Assembly: GCA_016936215.1 (NCBI GenBank)
Contig: JAFGPL010000014.1
Location: 1 to 41,188 of the forward strand
Source: Bacteroidales bacterium
GTDB lineage: Bacteria > Bacteroidota > Bacteroidia > Bacteroidales > UBA10428
Reading direction: 5' to 3'
DNA: 41,188 nucleotides
The position numbers and the translations under genes are program-made. The notes below the pieces were generated by a model. That model had not been told where the DNA came from. It did no database searches and was given only the letters and a program-made list of their open reading frames with translations. Shown here piece by piece: positions 8,354 to 19,258 of this stretch. Every line of letters starts with the position of its first letter. Within the stretch, counting starts at the first letter, position 1.

Positions 8354-11300
8354 TTATGGAACATTGTCATTAGGTATATGGTGTGCCGGTCCCGGTTCTG
8401 GTAATTTAAATACCCATACAGGCAGTACTGAAGGCGAAGCTGCAGTACAACCGGAACCATTGGTATAAGTTACACTTATGGTATGGTCTTCATAACCATC
8501 CCATCGTATTGTAATGCTGTTATTGGTTGTGCCACCCCCTGCAGTAATTGTATGATCTGATGTACCATCTTCATTGGTTACCGTCCATACATAATTACTC
8601 ATACCCGCTTCCGTAGTATATACCACGGTTGTTCCCTGGCAAATGGTGTCAGATCCGGTGATGGTGGGGATGGGCAGGGGCGTAACCGTTACATTGGCCA
8701 GATCAGCAATTACCTGGCTGCAAATATATTCGTTGGTAACCAGTATGTTATATATAGTGGAAATGGATGGATCAATCAATATATCAATATCACCTCCCGG
8801 GCCGCTGCTAACTGCGGCTCCTGCATTGCTGTTATCGCTTTCAAGCCTTAATTGCAAAGACAACCCGGCTGCAACCGCTGTTATGGTAATAGTTGCCGTG
8901 TCACCCACGCAGATTGACGGGTCGCTTACTGAATATCCGATTGGTGGCAGGGGATTAACAGTAACGGGTAATGTATTGTCTCGGGTTTCTGTACCTGCCG
9001 TTTCATCAACCCTGACTGAATACACTCCTGCCGTGGTCCATTGCACAACTACCGAGTCGAGATTGCCTGCCCCGATGATATTTCCACCACCGTCAGGTAA
9101 TGACCATGAATATGTGTGCCCGGAAAGCAATGGTGTACGGTATACTACTGTTTGATTGTTACATACCGGGGTTGAACCAGAAACAAGCGGATTGGGTATA
9201 TCAGAAATCTCTACTTCATATTGATCAGTTGTAACATTGCACCCTCCTGAACTAACCGTTTCTGTTAGTTGCACCCAGGCTGTTCCATAAGACGATGGAA
9301 AGTTAACAGTAATGCGATAGGTACCTTGTCCCGATGCAATGGTTGCACCGGCAGACACTGCCCAGGAATAAGTATGTCCCGGTATATTGCCTGTACCGCT
9401 TGAATATACAACACCCGTTTCCCCATACCCAACAGTGGTATTACCTGTTATTGAAGGATTAGGAGACTCGTTCAGGGTAATAGTTACTGTGTCGGTAAAG
9501 TACCGTATTCCTGTGCTTCCTGTGGCATCACTTATATAAGACATATTAAATTTGTATTCTCCCGGGCCTTGTGAAGCCAGCGGTTCCAATGCATTTGAAA
9601 CCATTATTGTATAAGGTGAGTTGGCAATATTGTTAATGGTAGTCTCATTTGCACCATTTATCCTGTATCTGATGGTCCAGGGTGAGGATCCTGTTAAATC
9701 TATACTGATCCCGGTTGATGTACCGTCGTCGCAAATGCTGGAGTCACCACTGGTAATCGTTACTGTAGGTAAACTCTCTACCCCAATGGTAAAATAATGA
9801 TTGCCATTTACAGAAACTGAGGGATTTGTTTGAATTGTACCAGACACCTGACCACCGTCAATAATTACATTGCCACGATTAGTCCATGCAATTCCGTTCC
9901 ATTCAACAATACGTAATTTTGCACGGCTATCGGCATCGGCTGGGATTAAGCCACTTTGGTCATCCCATCGTATTCTGACATTTGCTGTTGCGACAGGGCC
10001 ATTTATACGCCAGTATTCATTATTGCTAACCATATCTATGGGTGTTACGACACTTAAAGGATCGAACCCATCATCACCGGGATTATGATTGTAATATTGT
10101 GCCATGTAATCTCCTGCAGCGGTAACATTTGAGATATAAATATTCCCGTATCGGGTTCCATTTCCGTTCCCAACGGGGAAACTAAAATAAGAACCGGAAT
10201 TAATACGTTTCTGCAATGGACCGTTTACAAAGGATGAACTTCCGCCGCCAACTACTGCTGAAGTAGCGGAATAATTCAGACTTAACAGATTGGTTGCATC
10301 GGTATTGATGTTTCCAAGGGTAAGGTATAAATTACGGTTTACATCAACTTGGCCGTTTCCGTCAAGTGTAACTCCAGCAGCATTGTTAATCTGAAAATGA
10401 TAAAACTGTTCGGTTGTTGCACCATTAGCAACTGTTAAGGTTTGCGCAGCCGCGCCATTAAATACTACCCGGCCTGTTCCCGGAACAAAACCGCCGGTTG
10501 CAGAAGCAGAGTTGTCGGTCCAGTCGCCCAGAATGGTGAGCGTTTTGTTATGCAAGGTATTGTTCAGTGTACCATCATTGATGGTCAGGTCACCCAACAC
10601 GCGCATGTTTTCTGCGCTCATGTATTTCACACCTGAACCCGAGAAGATGACATTTTGATAAGGCTTGTAATCATTGCCCGGTTTCAGCGGCAGCGTTGCA
10701 GGTACAGCACTGTTGTTATAAAATTCAATGGTGCTGGCCGTATTCTCCATGAATTCATCATATACACCGGCCGGAAAGATAAAACTGCCGGCTGCAGTGC
10801 TTGTCAGGTTAATAGTTCCTCCACCCCTGATATGGCCCAGACTGTGGTATAGTGTAGTACCTACAGCAAGTGTTCCGTTAATATTAACCGAATAGGCAGT
10901 CTGGCTGTTTGAATTTAATGTTATGGTATGTCCTGCAAGAATAACTACTGCATTACCCTGTGGGTATGATGGGGCAGGGCCACCGCTGCCGTCGGAATTA
11001 AGTGTCCATGCGTTCGGGTCTGTCCAGTTACCTCCGCTGGTGGCATTGCGGCTGTAATATATAGGCATGTCCTGAAAATTGGGGCTCGGGGCAATATTCA
11101 CACCACAGGTATACTCTCCGTAAATATAATTTACACCTGTAAGGGAGAAATAATCAGAAGCAGCATTTACAGCACCTTCGGATGGTACATCCCATGAAAA
11201 GATATCAGGTGTGTACCTTCCTACAACATAATTCGTTTCGTCGGGCAATGCATCACCGCCATCGTAATGGTATTCATGATCAACTGTCAAGCCGCTGAAA

Positions 11301-14300
11301 CCGGTGCTTACAGCATACCAATAGTATTGCAGTTCATTGGTTGCAGCAGGATTTTCGTAGGTTGACGGATGCTTGTAATTAACCGGTCTTACCAGAATGG
11401 TTCCGTTAGCGCCGTTAGATGTGACATTGTAACGTGCAGGAGTGTATTTACCGGCAACACCTATCGGAAAAGTAAAGTCGGCAGCGCCCGCGGGGTATAA
11501 CTTTTTAACCCCCTGATCGCTGACAACACCGTTCAGCATGATCATGTTGTCGGCATTGGGCGTACCGCCAATGGTGGCATTGGTGCCGAATGTCAGCAGG
11601 TAATCGTCAATATAAAGGTTTCCGCTGCTAAAAGTAAGCTGACCATTAATTACACTGTTATCAATCATTTCAATACCCAATGGATTGTATAATGTAATAT
11701 TCCCGAACTCGCCAAATCCATTTCCTGAGATTGTTTGTACCTGTGAGCCATTCATCATGATGCCTCCGGTTGGGGATGGACTGGTATGAATGGCATTGTT
11801 TTCAATGTTACCAATTACCGTTATGCTGTTACTGCCATCATTCAATGTTCCTGAGTTGATTGTCAGATTACTATTGACCTGAATGTTTGTATTGGCAGAT
11901 AGTGTTAACGAAGTGGTTGGGTTAACGACCAGATTTGCAAAATTGGTCAGGTTACCGGCAACTCCGGTAATTAGTTGTGCAACTGAGCCATTGAATGTAG
12001 TTATCTGGGTTAAGCTGCCGGGTTGATAACCTCCGGTTGACACCCCTGTACCAGCGTTGCTATTATTGTTAATGAGCGTACCTCCAATTGTTAAATCCAA
12101 GCCGTTAGCACGATAATCGGAGTTTCCTTCAATGGTCAGGTTGTTTAAAACTGTCATTGGGTAAATACGCTGATTAGCAGTCTTAGCTGTCGAACCATCT
12201 ATAATTACATTCCACAATGGTATGGCACATACATTATTTGATTGGGTATTATCTGCAGCCGTACTAGATCCGATCCTTACAGTTCCCCCAGTAACTGAAT
12301 AGGTTTCGGGTACCAGATATAAATCATTATAAAGAGGGTTATTGAAGTTGTTTCTTATAATAAGTGTACCTCCCGACATTGTAAAACTGCTTCCGGAGTT
12401 TAATACCTCGAACATGCTCCGTGCAACATTGCGTTGCCGACCATAAATAATTACCTGTGAAGTACCTCCCTGTGTATAGTTCAAAGAGCCTGTTGAAATT
12501 GTCAAAGGTCTGCGGATTTGCCCCATAACTATCAGTCTCCCGTTACCGGTTACGATTATTTCAGGGTTTCCTCCCGACGCATATTCTATGTCGTTATTAT
12601 AATTACCTGTACCAATGTTAACTACTCCATTGTTTATTATTTCCAACCTTCCTGCAAGTATTAAGTCACCGTCATTGCTCGTGGTACCAATTGTAACTGT
12701 TCCCTGGTTTACCGAAAGAGCTGCCGTGGTAGGGATTGTAAATGCCGTGGTAGTTGAAAGGGTAAATGCCAGCGAGGAATTGGATACCCTGAAAGTACCA
12801 TTGTTCAGCACCAGCGCAGCACCCCCTGTATATGACAAAGTAAGGTTATTGGCTGTAACATCAAGGATAGTATTTCTTGAAGTGCCTTTATCAACATAAA
12901 GGATATTGAAATCGTTAGTCCCGGTACCGGAGATCGCCTTATTTTCATTACCGGTGAAATATACGTTTCCGAATAAGGTGGCCGATGTGTTCAAATCAAA
13001 TGTGCCATTGTTGTTGAGGTTACCATTAATATAAAGAAGGTTAGTAACCCCGGTGCCTCCGTTTCGCACATTAAATTCTGCCCCGCTGGAAATATTTATG
13101 TCATTGTTTACGTATATTGTCTGAGCAGTTCCGTTATAATATTGTAATGTACCGCTTAATATATTGATATCGCCTTCAACAGTTAGTATTCTCGTTGCAG
13201 TTGTATTTAAACGAGTGGTTGCACTTAAATCTGCCCCGTTAATCGTATAATCCCCAAAAACAGTAAGATCGGTATTGGGCATGGATATATATCTGCCCGA
13301 TGTTGGCGAAATGGTAAGGTTATTATAATATGTTTTAGTTGTAGGCACCACAAAATCTTGTGTTCCAGTATTATAATACTCAACTGTTCCGCCTCCTGCT
13401 ATAAGGAAATTACCAAAATCACCTCCGGGAAAGGTTGCAGTCCCGGATGAAGAAGAGATTTTCAATATTCCTGTACCGGTAACTTTGCTATCTGGAATAG
13501 CTCCAAAATTGTGTCCGATTGTAGTTGTAATGTCCAGTTCAGAGCCAGAATTGATCTGCAAACCGCCTATTGATATGTTATCATATCCGGCTGGAACTGT
13601 CACAATGTGATTAATACCAGAACCATCACCAATTACTACCGGATTATTTAGTCCTGGTAACACAGATGCGTTTGCCGGACCGGCATTTGAGATAGTTGAC
13701 CAGGTGGATAACTGGTTCCAGTCGCCTGATGTGCAACTGTAATATACTGTTACAGGTTGAAAAGCGTCTATTTCGCCTGCTGTGAAATCTCCACTTGCAT
13801 AGTTAACATTGTTAAACCTTATATCGTTTGAAGCATCAACAACCTGAGATATGTCGTTAATGTAAGTCCATGAAAACGGATTGTAAACACCGGGAATATA
13901 ATTGGCTTCTGTTCCCCTGCCTACCAGGTCTGAATCAACATAACGGTATGTATGCGAAACCGATGAGATACCGGCGAACCCTGTTTGGGTTATTTTCCAG
14001 TAGTAATCAAGTGAGTTTGCTGAGGTAACAAATGGATTAAACTGCGCCACCGGTTTAATATTCAGCGAACCCCAGGTGGACGGGGCAGCATTGAACTGAA
14101 TGGTAGCTGGCGTATAATCTGAAGCTGTACCCACCGGAAAAACAAATGGGGTAGTAGAATTATAATCTTTGGTCACCCCGCCATCACTCATATTGCCTGC
14201 AGTACGTATCATCTTGGTGCCGGAAAAAACAGCAGTGGTGGCAGGATATAAGGCGTCGTATATGTTGGTGGTTGCACCAAGCGTGAGGTTATAAGTATTA

Positions 14301-17300
14301 ATATCAAGCAAACCGTTGGCCAGCCTGAGGTTACCGGATATAGTCTGATTGGCTGTCAAGGAGGCTGTACCTGCTGTTTTATTAATCACCAGGTTGCCAA
14401 AGATGCCGGTGCCTAAACCTCCTATACTTTGGTTTACAGTTCCGTTAACAAATACACCACCCCCTGTTTGACTTGTATGTGTCCCTGAGTTGGTGATTTG
14501 TCCTGCAACATAAATATCGTGTCCCATATCCTGAAGGAAACAGCCTCCGTCAACTGAAAGGTTATTAAGAACCGTAAGATCTTGCGTTATTGAGGTATTG
14601 CTTGAATTTTCAATAGAAAGGTTATAAAGCCCTGTTGTAATGGTGCCGTTATTGGAAAAAATTTGTCCTTCAGTACCATTAAAAATTGTGGTATTAGTGC
14701 CGGGTGTGTATGTTGTTCCAACAGGTATTGTAAAATTCCTGCCAACCTGTATATCAACATTATTTGGTCCCGATGTCAGCACGGCTGTTGTTTGCAATGT
14801 AAGATCATTTTTTACTATCAGGGGTTGTGCTGGAATAGCTGTCGGAACTGTTGCATTTGCTGTATAGGTACGAGGTTGTGCTGAACGTGTGGTTACATTG
14901 GATATGATATTTAAATCCCAGAAAGGCGCTGTGGATGCAATATAGGCATTTCGCGCAGCGGGTATTGTAAGGTTTATGGTACCTCCGGTTACATTAATAT
15001 TTGTCGGATTGGCTCCAATAACTATACTGAAATCACTGCCCGATCCGCCGCCAATAGGATTTGGCGACAAAATGTTAATGGTACCTCCTGAAATATTGAT
15101 GGTATTATCAGGGTAGGGCAATGTCCAGGCACCATATACATTCATCCCGCCCAGGTTGGGAAGGTCTTCACCGCGAATTGTCAATTCACCGCCAGACATT
15201 GTAAAGGCGCCGCGATGTGTACCGGCAACATAAGAAGTTCTTACACATTCAGTTGTAATGGTACCACCTTCAATTAAAATCGAAGCAGTGGTCCTGGAAA
15301 CCAGTCCTTGTTTGCTGTTGTCATTTAAAGTTGAGTTGGTGGATACTTTTAACCCTCCGTATATAATTAATGCTGTTCCATCGTCTGTATTGGCAACAGT
15401 TGAGTATGTGAGACTGCCTCCATCAAGCCAAATCATGGCATCTTCATCAATATTGTATAATTCTTCTTCAGCTAAAGACGGCAATACGATATTCTCACCA
15501 AGACGTACTGTTCCGGCCAGCAGTCCTAAAGCCTGGGGATTTGGTATACTCGGTGGTGTGCCGGACGGATTGAGGTTGGTCCTGCCCCACAGGTTAAAAT
15601 ATGAGGGGTCGGAAGCATCTATGTTCAGGATAAAGGTCTGGTCTGTACCTTTATCTATTTCTATCCTGTAAAAACGGGACAATCCGTTTAACTCCAGGTT
15701 TTGATGACTGGTTGGATTATTGAAAACAACATCTACCCGGTTATTAGGGTGATTGGCACTGCCATATGCCGGAGCTGCAAGGTTTGTAAAGCGCACATCT
15801 CCATTATTTGTAAAGTCGCCCTGAATGATAAACCGGTGCGCATTGTTATTACCGGTACCTACATTACCCGTGCCTAAACGTATCAAACCATTCGCTTCAA
15901 CAAGCACGTTGCCATAAACAGTCAGGTCGAGCCTTGTTGTAGAAGCATTGTTGTTAATACTGAATGTGCCTTGCTCAACGGTCAGGTCTCCGTTTACAAT
16001 AAGGTCACCTAAAACTGTAGCAACGATAGCACTGCCGGAAAGGTTAAAAATCAGGTTATTGTATGTTAACCGGTTAAGGTCAAAATTTGCAGAATTGTAA
16101 TATTCAACAGTACCTCCATCAGCAGAAACAAAATCATCATAAGTTCCGGCAGGAAAATTACCTGTAGATAACCTCATCCAGCCTTTACCTCTAACGTCGC
16201 CAAAATTATGACCCGTAGTTCCCCCAATATCAAGTATACCGCCTTCATTAATTTGTGTTGACATCACAGAATACCCGTTTGCTGTGGTAGTAACTGTGCG
16301 ACCGTTCAGTATTACCACCCGGTCATCGGCACCAGGGACTGAGGGATTGACCGACAAAGTACCCGAGGGGTCAGTGGTCCATGTAGAGGCTGTATTCCAG
16401 TTCCCAGATTGGTATGAATAAAAGGTGTATATGGGTTCGCGTGCAGTCCATTGTGCATCCAGGTAAGATGTTCCTGATACCGTTATGGTGTTGGTGGTAG
16501 CATTTACGCTACCGGAAGGGGTTAACCAGGTAGAGGTGAAAGCTGCAGGTTCATAAATATTTTCATCGCCGCCCGAAATATCTGCATCATTATATATAAA
16601 GGAAAGAGATGCGTTGATGGATGATAATCCTGAAGAGCTCATGATCCAGTGCCGTCCAAGGTCGGTAATATTGGCGGGAGGGGGACCAGGTGCCAGTGTC
16701 CCGTCAACAAGCAATGAAATAATGCCTGTACCACTAACGGAGGCAGACAAAGCGCTGATCTCCATAGGTGTATAATACCCGTTTGTTCCTACAGGGTATA
16801 CCATTACAAATCCGGCGGTAGTTGAGCTTTGCCTTATAACATTGCCATTACCGTCGCATACGATCATGTGGCTGTTGTCGAAACTGCCTGTTGTGGTAAT
16901 GGTGGCCCCATCGGCAATGGTGAGGTTTGCACTGCCCGAACCCAGGCTAAGGTTACCGTTGTTCAGCGAAAGGTTATTGAGAATGGAAATGTCATCCTGG
17001 ATGGTTTTAATATTGCCTCCTGAAATGATAAGATTTCCGTAATCTGCTGCAATTATTGCCTGTGCGCCTGCATAACCATAGTTTATTGTTGATGCAGCTC
17101 CAAATAGCTCTGTTCCGGTGAAAATATTTGTTGAATTCACGTTGTGGTTAAGCGTTCCGCCATCATCTACCTGAAGAATGCCAGTAGCAGCAAGTGTGAT
17201 ATTGCGTGTTTCAGTTAATTCACCACCGTTTTGAACCTGAATGGATGAATAGGCGCCGGTAACATTCCACACTGCTGAAGAAGTAGTCATGGTATGGCCG

Positions 17301-19258
17301 GATTGAATGGCAAATATCTGGTAAGGATCGGTGAAATTGGCAGGGGTGCTTCCCCCGCCGCCTGCATTGGTATTCCAATTTGCCAGGGTGTTGGTGTTAC
17401 CTGATCCCTGTGAATAATATATCGTAGAAATGGTAAGATCCGGAGATATATAAACCGAATTTCCGGGGCCACAACTGCCGTTGTTGTTGCCAAACCAGCA
17501 GTCTGCTTCATTTACAACATCGAAGGTGAGATTGTTCAGACCTGTACCTGCCGGGGCTGTGACATCCAGATTATAGGTGCGTGATTCACCCGGTGCCAAA
17601 TCATTGGCATCAACACGTACAAGGTAATCGGGGTCTGCATTCCATTTTACACCAATATTAATATCAGGTGAAGCATTTGTCCATGTGGCAGTTCCGGTAT
17701 TTGTAACGGTTACTGAAACAGTGCGTGTTTCACCGGCATACCATGATGTGGAACCTATGTCCATGGCAGTGAACAGTGCCTGAAATGGGGGTTCCCAGGT
17801 GATGATTACCTGGCCGTTGGCGCCGGCACCGCCGGCCCTATTTCCGTCTCCTGCACCTCCTCCACCACCTCCGGGTATGCTGCCTGATGAACCATTGTTA
17901 CCTGAAGAGCCACCATTGCCGCCAATACCAGCACCATTTGGCGCGGGATCGGCAAAACGTGTTGTCCATGGGTTATCACCAGATGAGCCATTTGATTCAT
18001 AACCTGCAGAAGAACCTCCTGGACCACCCTGACCAGTATTGTTATTTCTTCCAGCGCCCCCATCACCTCCACTATATTTTATAGTGCCAACGCCACTGCT
18101 GGCAATGCCGCCTGCACCACCAACTCCACCATTTCCACCAACAGGAGAAAATCCTCCATTTCCTCCTTTGGCTAATACTGTACTTACATTTCCGAACCAG
18201 GTATCTCCTCCGTTTCCGCCATTGCCAGTGCTGCCAACTAAACCTGTGCCAACTGTAAAGGTATAGCTGGTTCCGGGAGTCACGGCCAAAGTGGAGCTGC
18301 TATAGGCACCTCCACCACCTCCACCGCCACCATCATTGTTTGTTGGATTACCGCCACCGGTACCGCCTGCACCCCAGCATTGAACAGTAATGGATGTTAC
18401 ACCTGAGGGCACTGTAAAAGTTCCGGATGTTGTATATGATCGGCCAGCCCAGGTGATCCTGACTAAACCTTCTCCTCCATCACCACCTTCATGGTTGCTA
18501 CCATCATCGCAAAAGGCACCACCACCGCCACCACCATAATTAGAACCTTGGTTACCATTTCCTTCAGTAGTGGGGGCCCCATTTCCACCATCTCCGCCAT
18601 CTATAGGAGAACCAATACCAGCATTTCTATTTGTTGCATTTCCTCCATTTCCAGAAGAACCAGCGCCACCGCCACCTCCGCCACCTCCGTTTGCATCAGT
18701 GCCATTCGCTCCGTTACCTCCGGCATAAACAACATCGCCCCTACTGTTTGCTGATGATCCTTGCCCACCCGGCCCGTCGCCGTCGTATGCAACTGCAGAA
18801 CCACCTTCACCGCCCTCGGCATAAACAGTGTTTATATCTCCAAACCACGAAGGTTGACCATCTTCCCCATCTCCCTCATCACCGTTACTCGACTGAGCCA
18901 CAGTTACCGTGTAAATTTCTCCGGGATTAACAGTTAGCACACTTCTTGCATAGGCTCCGCCAGCACCACCTCCCGCACCTGCATTATCTAACCCGTCATC
19001 AGTTCCTCCCCCACCGGCGCCTCCGCCTCCCCAGCATTCAACAATGATTTCTGTTACATCTGGCGGAACCGTGAATGTGCCATTGGTTGTGAAGGTTTCT
19101 GTGATCGTCTGTCCGGAAGCAGCGTTTGCAAAAGAGAGTATAATAATAAAGAGTACGGATTTAAGTATTAACAGCTTCGGTGTTGAAGCATATCGTGTTG
19201 CCTTTAAATATTTTAATATCTTCTTCTTCAAATTCAAAGTAATATTCAAATCTGCCAA
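8354..19258 (-). CDS. giant modular secreted adhesin (3634 residues), no sorting domain
   Basis: The first ~50 residues contain a basic stretch and a hydrophobic segment (LLILKSVLFIIILSFANA) ending near ASGQ, read as a long signal peptide. Next come two glycine-rich domains (about 55-270 and 272-488), each opening with GTFTVP and a CWGxGG strand. A CARDB/Ig-like domain follows (about 490-610, WYAGETRTVSVTVTNTG). Then come four beta-helix modules, each opening with YYS/YSY...W...W; the openings fall near residues 613, 945, 1837 and 2732, so the later modules recur about every 890 residues. Modules carry FPVG and YYW signatures near their ends. PKD-like and Ig-like domains occupy about 3160-3620. 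The protein ends FKLPEPGPAHHIPNDNVP, with no type A or type B sorting domain. Cell-surface adhesion is inferred from architecture. It heads a cluster with a type B protein and PorP/SprF. The single unbroken 10.9-kb frame argues for selection. Confidence 0.88.
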   Translation of the reverse strand: MADLNITLNLKKKILKYLKATRYASTPKLLILKSVLFIIILSFANAASGQTITETFTTNGTFTVPPDVTEIIVECWGGGGAGGGGTDDGLDNAGAGGGAGGAYARSVLTVNPGEIYTVTVAQSSNGDEGDGEDGQPSWFGDINTVYAEGGEGGSAVAYDGDGPGGQGSSANSRGDVVYAGGNGANGTDANGGGGGGGGAGSSGNGGNATNRNAGIGSPIDGGDGGNGAPTTEGNGNQGSNYGGGGGGAFCDDGSNHEGGDGGEGLVRITWAGRSYTTSGTFTVPSGVTSITVQCWGAGGTGGGNPTNNDGGGGGGGGAYSSSTLAVTPGTSYTFTVGTGLVGSTGNGGNGGDTWFGNVSTVLAKGGNGGFSPVGGNGGVGGAGGIASSGVGTIKYSGGDGGAGRNNNTGQGGPGGSSAGYESNGSSGDNPWTTRFADPAPNGAGIGGNGGSSGNNGSSGSIPGGGGGGAGDGNRAGGAGANGQVIITWEPPFQALFTAMDIGSTSWYAGETRTVSVTVTNTGTATWTNASPDINIGVKWNADPDYLVRVDANDLAPGESRTYNLDVTAPAGTGLNNLTFDVVNEADCWFGNNNGSCGPGNSVYISPDLTISTIYYSQGSGNTNTLANWNTNAGGGGSTPANFTDPYQIFAIQSGHTMTTSSAVWNVTGAYSSIQVQNGGELTETRNITLAATGILQVDDGGTLNHNVNSTNIFTGTELFGAASTINYGYAGAQAIIAADYGNLIISGGNIKTIQDDISILNNLSLNNGNLSLGSGSANLTIADGATITTTGSFDNSHMIVCDGNGNVIRQSSTTAGFVMVYPVGTNGYYTPMEISALSASVSGTGIISLLVDGTLAPGPPPANITDLGRHWIMSSSGLSSINASLSFIYNDADISGGDENIYEPAAFTSTWLTPSGSVNATTNTITVSGTSYLDAQWTAREPIYTFYSYQSGNWNTASTWTTDPSGTLSVNPSVPGADDRVVILNGRTVTTTANGYSVMSTQINEGGILDIGGTTGHNFGDVRGKGWMRLSTGNFPAGTYDDFVSADGGTVEYYNSANFDLNRLTYNNLIFNLSGSAIVATVLGDLIVNGDLTVEQGTFSINNNASTTRLDLTVYGNVLVEANGLIRLGTGNVGTGNNNAHRFIIQGDFTNNGDVRFTNLAAPAYGSANHPNNRVDVVFNNPTSHQNLELNGLSRFYRIEIDKGTDQTFILNIDASDPSYFNLWGRTNLNPSGTPPSIPNPQALGLLAGTVRLGENIVLPSLAEEELYNIDEDAMIWLDGGSLTYSTVANTDDGTALIIYGGLKVSTNSTLNDNSKQGLVSRTTASILIEGGTITTECVRTSYVAGTHRGAFTMSGGELTIRGEDLPNLGGMNVYGAWTLPYPDNTINISGGTINILSPNPIGGGSGSDFSIVIGANPTNINVTGGTINLTIPAARNAYIASTAPFWDLNIISNVTTRSAQPRTYTANATVPTAIPAQPLIVKNDLTLQTTAVLTSGPNNVDIQVGRNFTIPVGTTYTPGTNTTIFNGTEGQIFSNNGTITTGLYNLSIENSSNTSITQDLTVLNNLSVDGGCFLQDMGHDIYVAGQITNSGTHTSQTGGGVFVNGTVNQSIGGLGTGIFGNLVINKTAGTASLTANQTISGNLRLANGLLDINTYNLTLGATTNIYDALYPATTAVFSGTKMIRTAGNMSDGGVTKDYNSTTPFVFPVGTASDYTPATIQFNAAPSTWGSLNIKPVAQFNPFVTSANSLDYYWKITQTGFAGISSVSHTYRYVDSDLVGRGTEANYIPGVYNPFSWTYINDISQVVDASNDIRFNNVNYASGDFTAGEIDAFQPVTVYYSCTSGDWNQLSTWSTISNAGPANASVLPGLNNPVVIGDGSGINHIVTVPAGYDNISIGGLQINSGSELDITTTIGHNFGAIPDSKVTGTGILKISSSSGTATFPGGDFGNFLIAGGGTVEYYNTGTQDFVVPTTKTYYNNLTISPTSGRYISMPNTDLTVFGDYTINGADLSATTRLNTTATRILTVEGDINILSGTLQYYNGTAQTIYVNNDINISSGAEFNVRNGGTGVTNLLYINGNLNNNGTFDLNTSATLFGNVYFTGNENKAISGTGTNDFNILYVDKGTSRNTILDVTANNLTLSYTGGAALVLNNGTFRVSNSSLAFTLSTTTAFTIPTTAALSVNQGTVTIGTTSNDGDLILAGRLEIINNGVVNIGTGNYNNDIEYASGGNPEIIVTGNGRLIVMGQIRRPLTISTGSLNYTQGGTSQVIIYGRQRNVARSMFEVLNSGSSFTMSGGTLIIRNNFNNPLYNDLYLVPETYSVTGGTVRIGSSTAADNTQSNNVCAIPLWNVIIDGSTAKTANQRIYPMTVLNNLTIEGNSDYRANGLDLTIGGTLINNNSNAGTGVSTGGYQPGSLTQITTFNGSVAQLITGVAGNLTNFANLVVNPTTSLTLSANTNIQVNSNLTINSGTLNDGSNSITVIGNIENNAIHTSPSPTGGIMMNGSQVQTISGNGFGEFGNITLYNPLGIEMIDNSVINGQLTFSSGNLYIDDYLLTFGTNATIGGTPNADNMIMLNGVVSDQGVKKLYPAGAADFTFPIGVAGKYTPARYNVTSNGANGTILVRPVNYKHPSTYENPAATNELQYYWYAVSTGFSGLTVDHEYHYDGGDALPDETNYVVGRYTPDIFSWDVPSEGAVNAASDYFSLTGVNYIYGEYTCGVNIAPSPNFQDMPIYYSRNATSGGNWTDPNAWTLNSDGSGGPAPSYPQGNAVVILAGHTITLNSNSQTAYSVNINGTLAVGTTLYHSLGHIRGGGTINLTSTAAGSFIFPAGVYDEFMENTASTIEFYNNSAVPATLPLKPGNDYKPYQNVIFSGSGVKYMSAENMRVLGDLTINDGTLNNTLHNKTLTILGDWTDNSASATGGFVPGTGRVVFNGAAAQTLTVANGATTEQFYHFQINNAAGVTLDGNGQVDVNRNLYLTLGNINTDATNLLSLNYSATSAVVGGGSSSFVNGPLQKRINSGSYFSFPVGNGNGTRYGNIYISNVTAAGDYMAQYYNHNPGDDGFDPLSVVTPIDMVSNNEYWRINGPVATANVRIRWDDQSGLIPADADSRAKLRIVEWNGIAWTNRGNVIIDGGQVSGTIQTNPSVSVNGNHYFTIGVESLPTVTITSGDSSICDDGTSTGISIDLTGSSPWTIRYRINGANETTINNIANSPYTIMVSNALEPLASQGPGEYKFNMSYISDATGSTGIRYFTDTVTITLNESPNPSITGNTTVGYGETGVVYSSGTGNIPGHTYSWAVSAGATIASGQGTYRITVNFPSSYGTAWVQLTETVSSGGCNVTTDQYEVEISDIPNPLVSGSTPVCNNQTVVYRTPLLSGHTYSWSLPDGGGNIIGAGNLDSVVVQWTTAGVYSVRVDETAGTETRDNTLPVTVNPLPPIGYSVSDPSICVGDTATITITAVAAGLSLQLRLESDNSNAGAAVSSGPGGDIDILIDPSISTIYNILVTNEYICSQVIADLANVTVTPLPIPTITGSDTICQGTTVVYTTEAGMSNYVWTVTNEDGTSDHTITAGGGTTNNSITIRWDGYEDHTISVTYTNGSGCTAASPSVLPVWVFKLPEPGPAHHIPNDNVP

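Noticed and set aside
17799-18930. Proline-, serine- and histidine-rich frames opposite the glycine-rich part of the giant adhesin
   Set aside because: They are the complement of glycine-codon runs in a strongly supported gene on the other strand.
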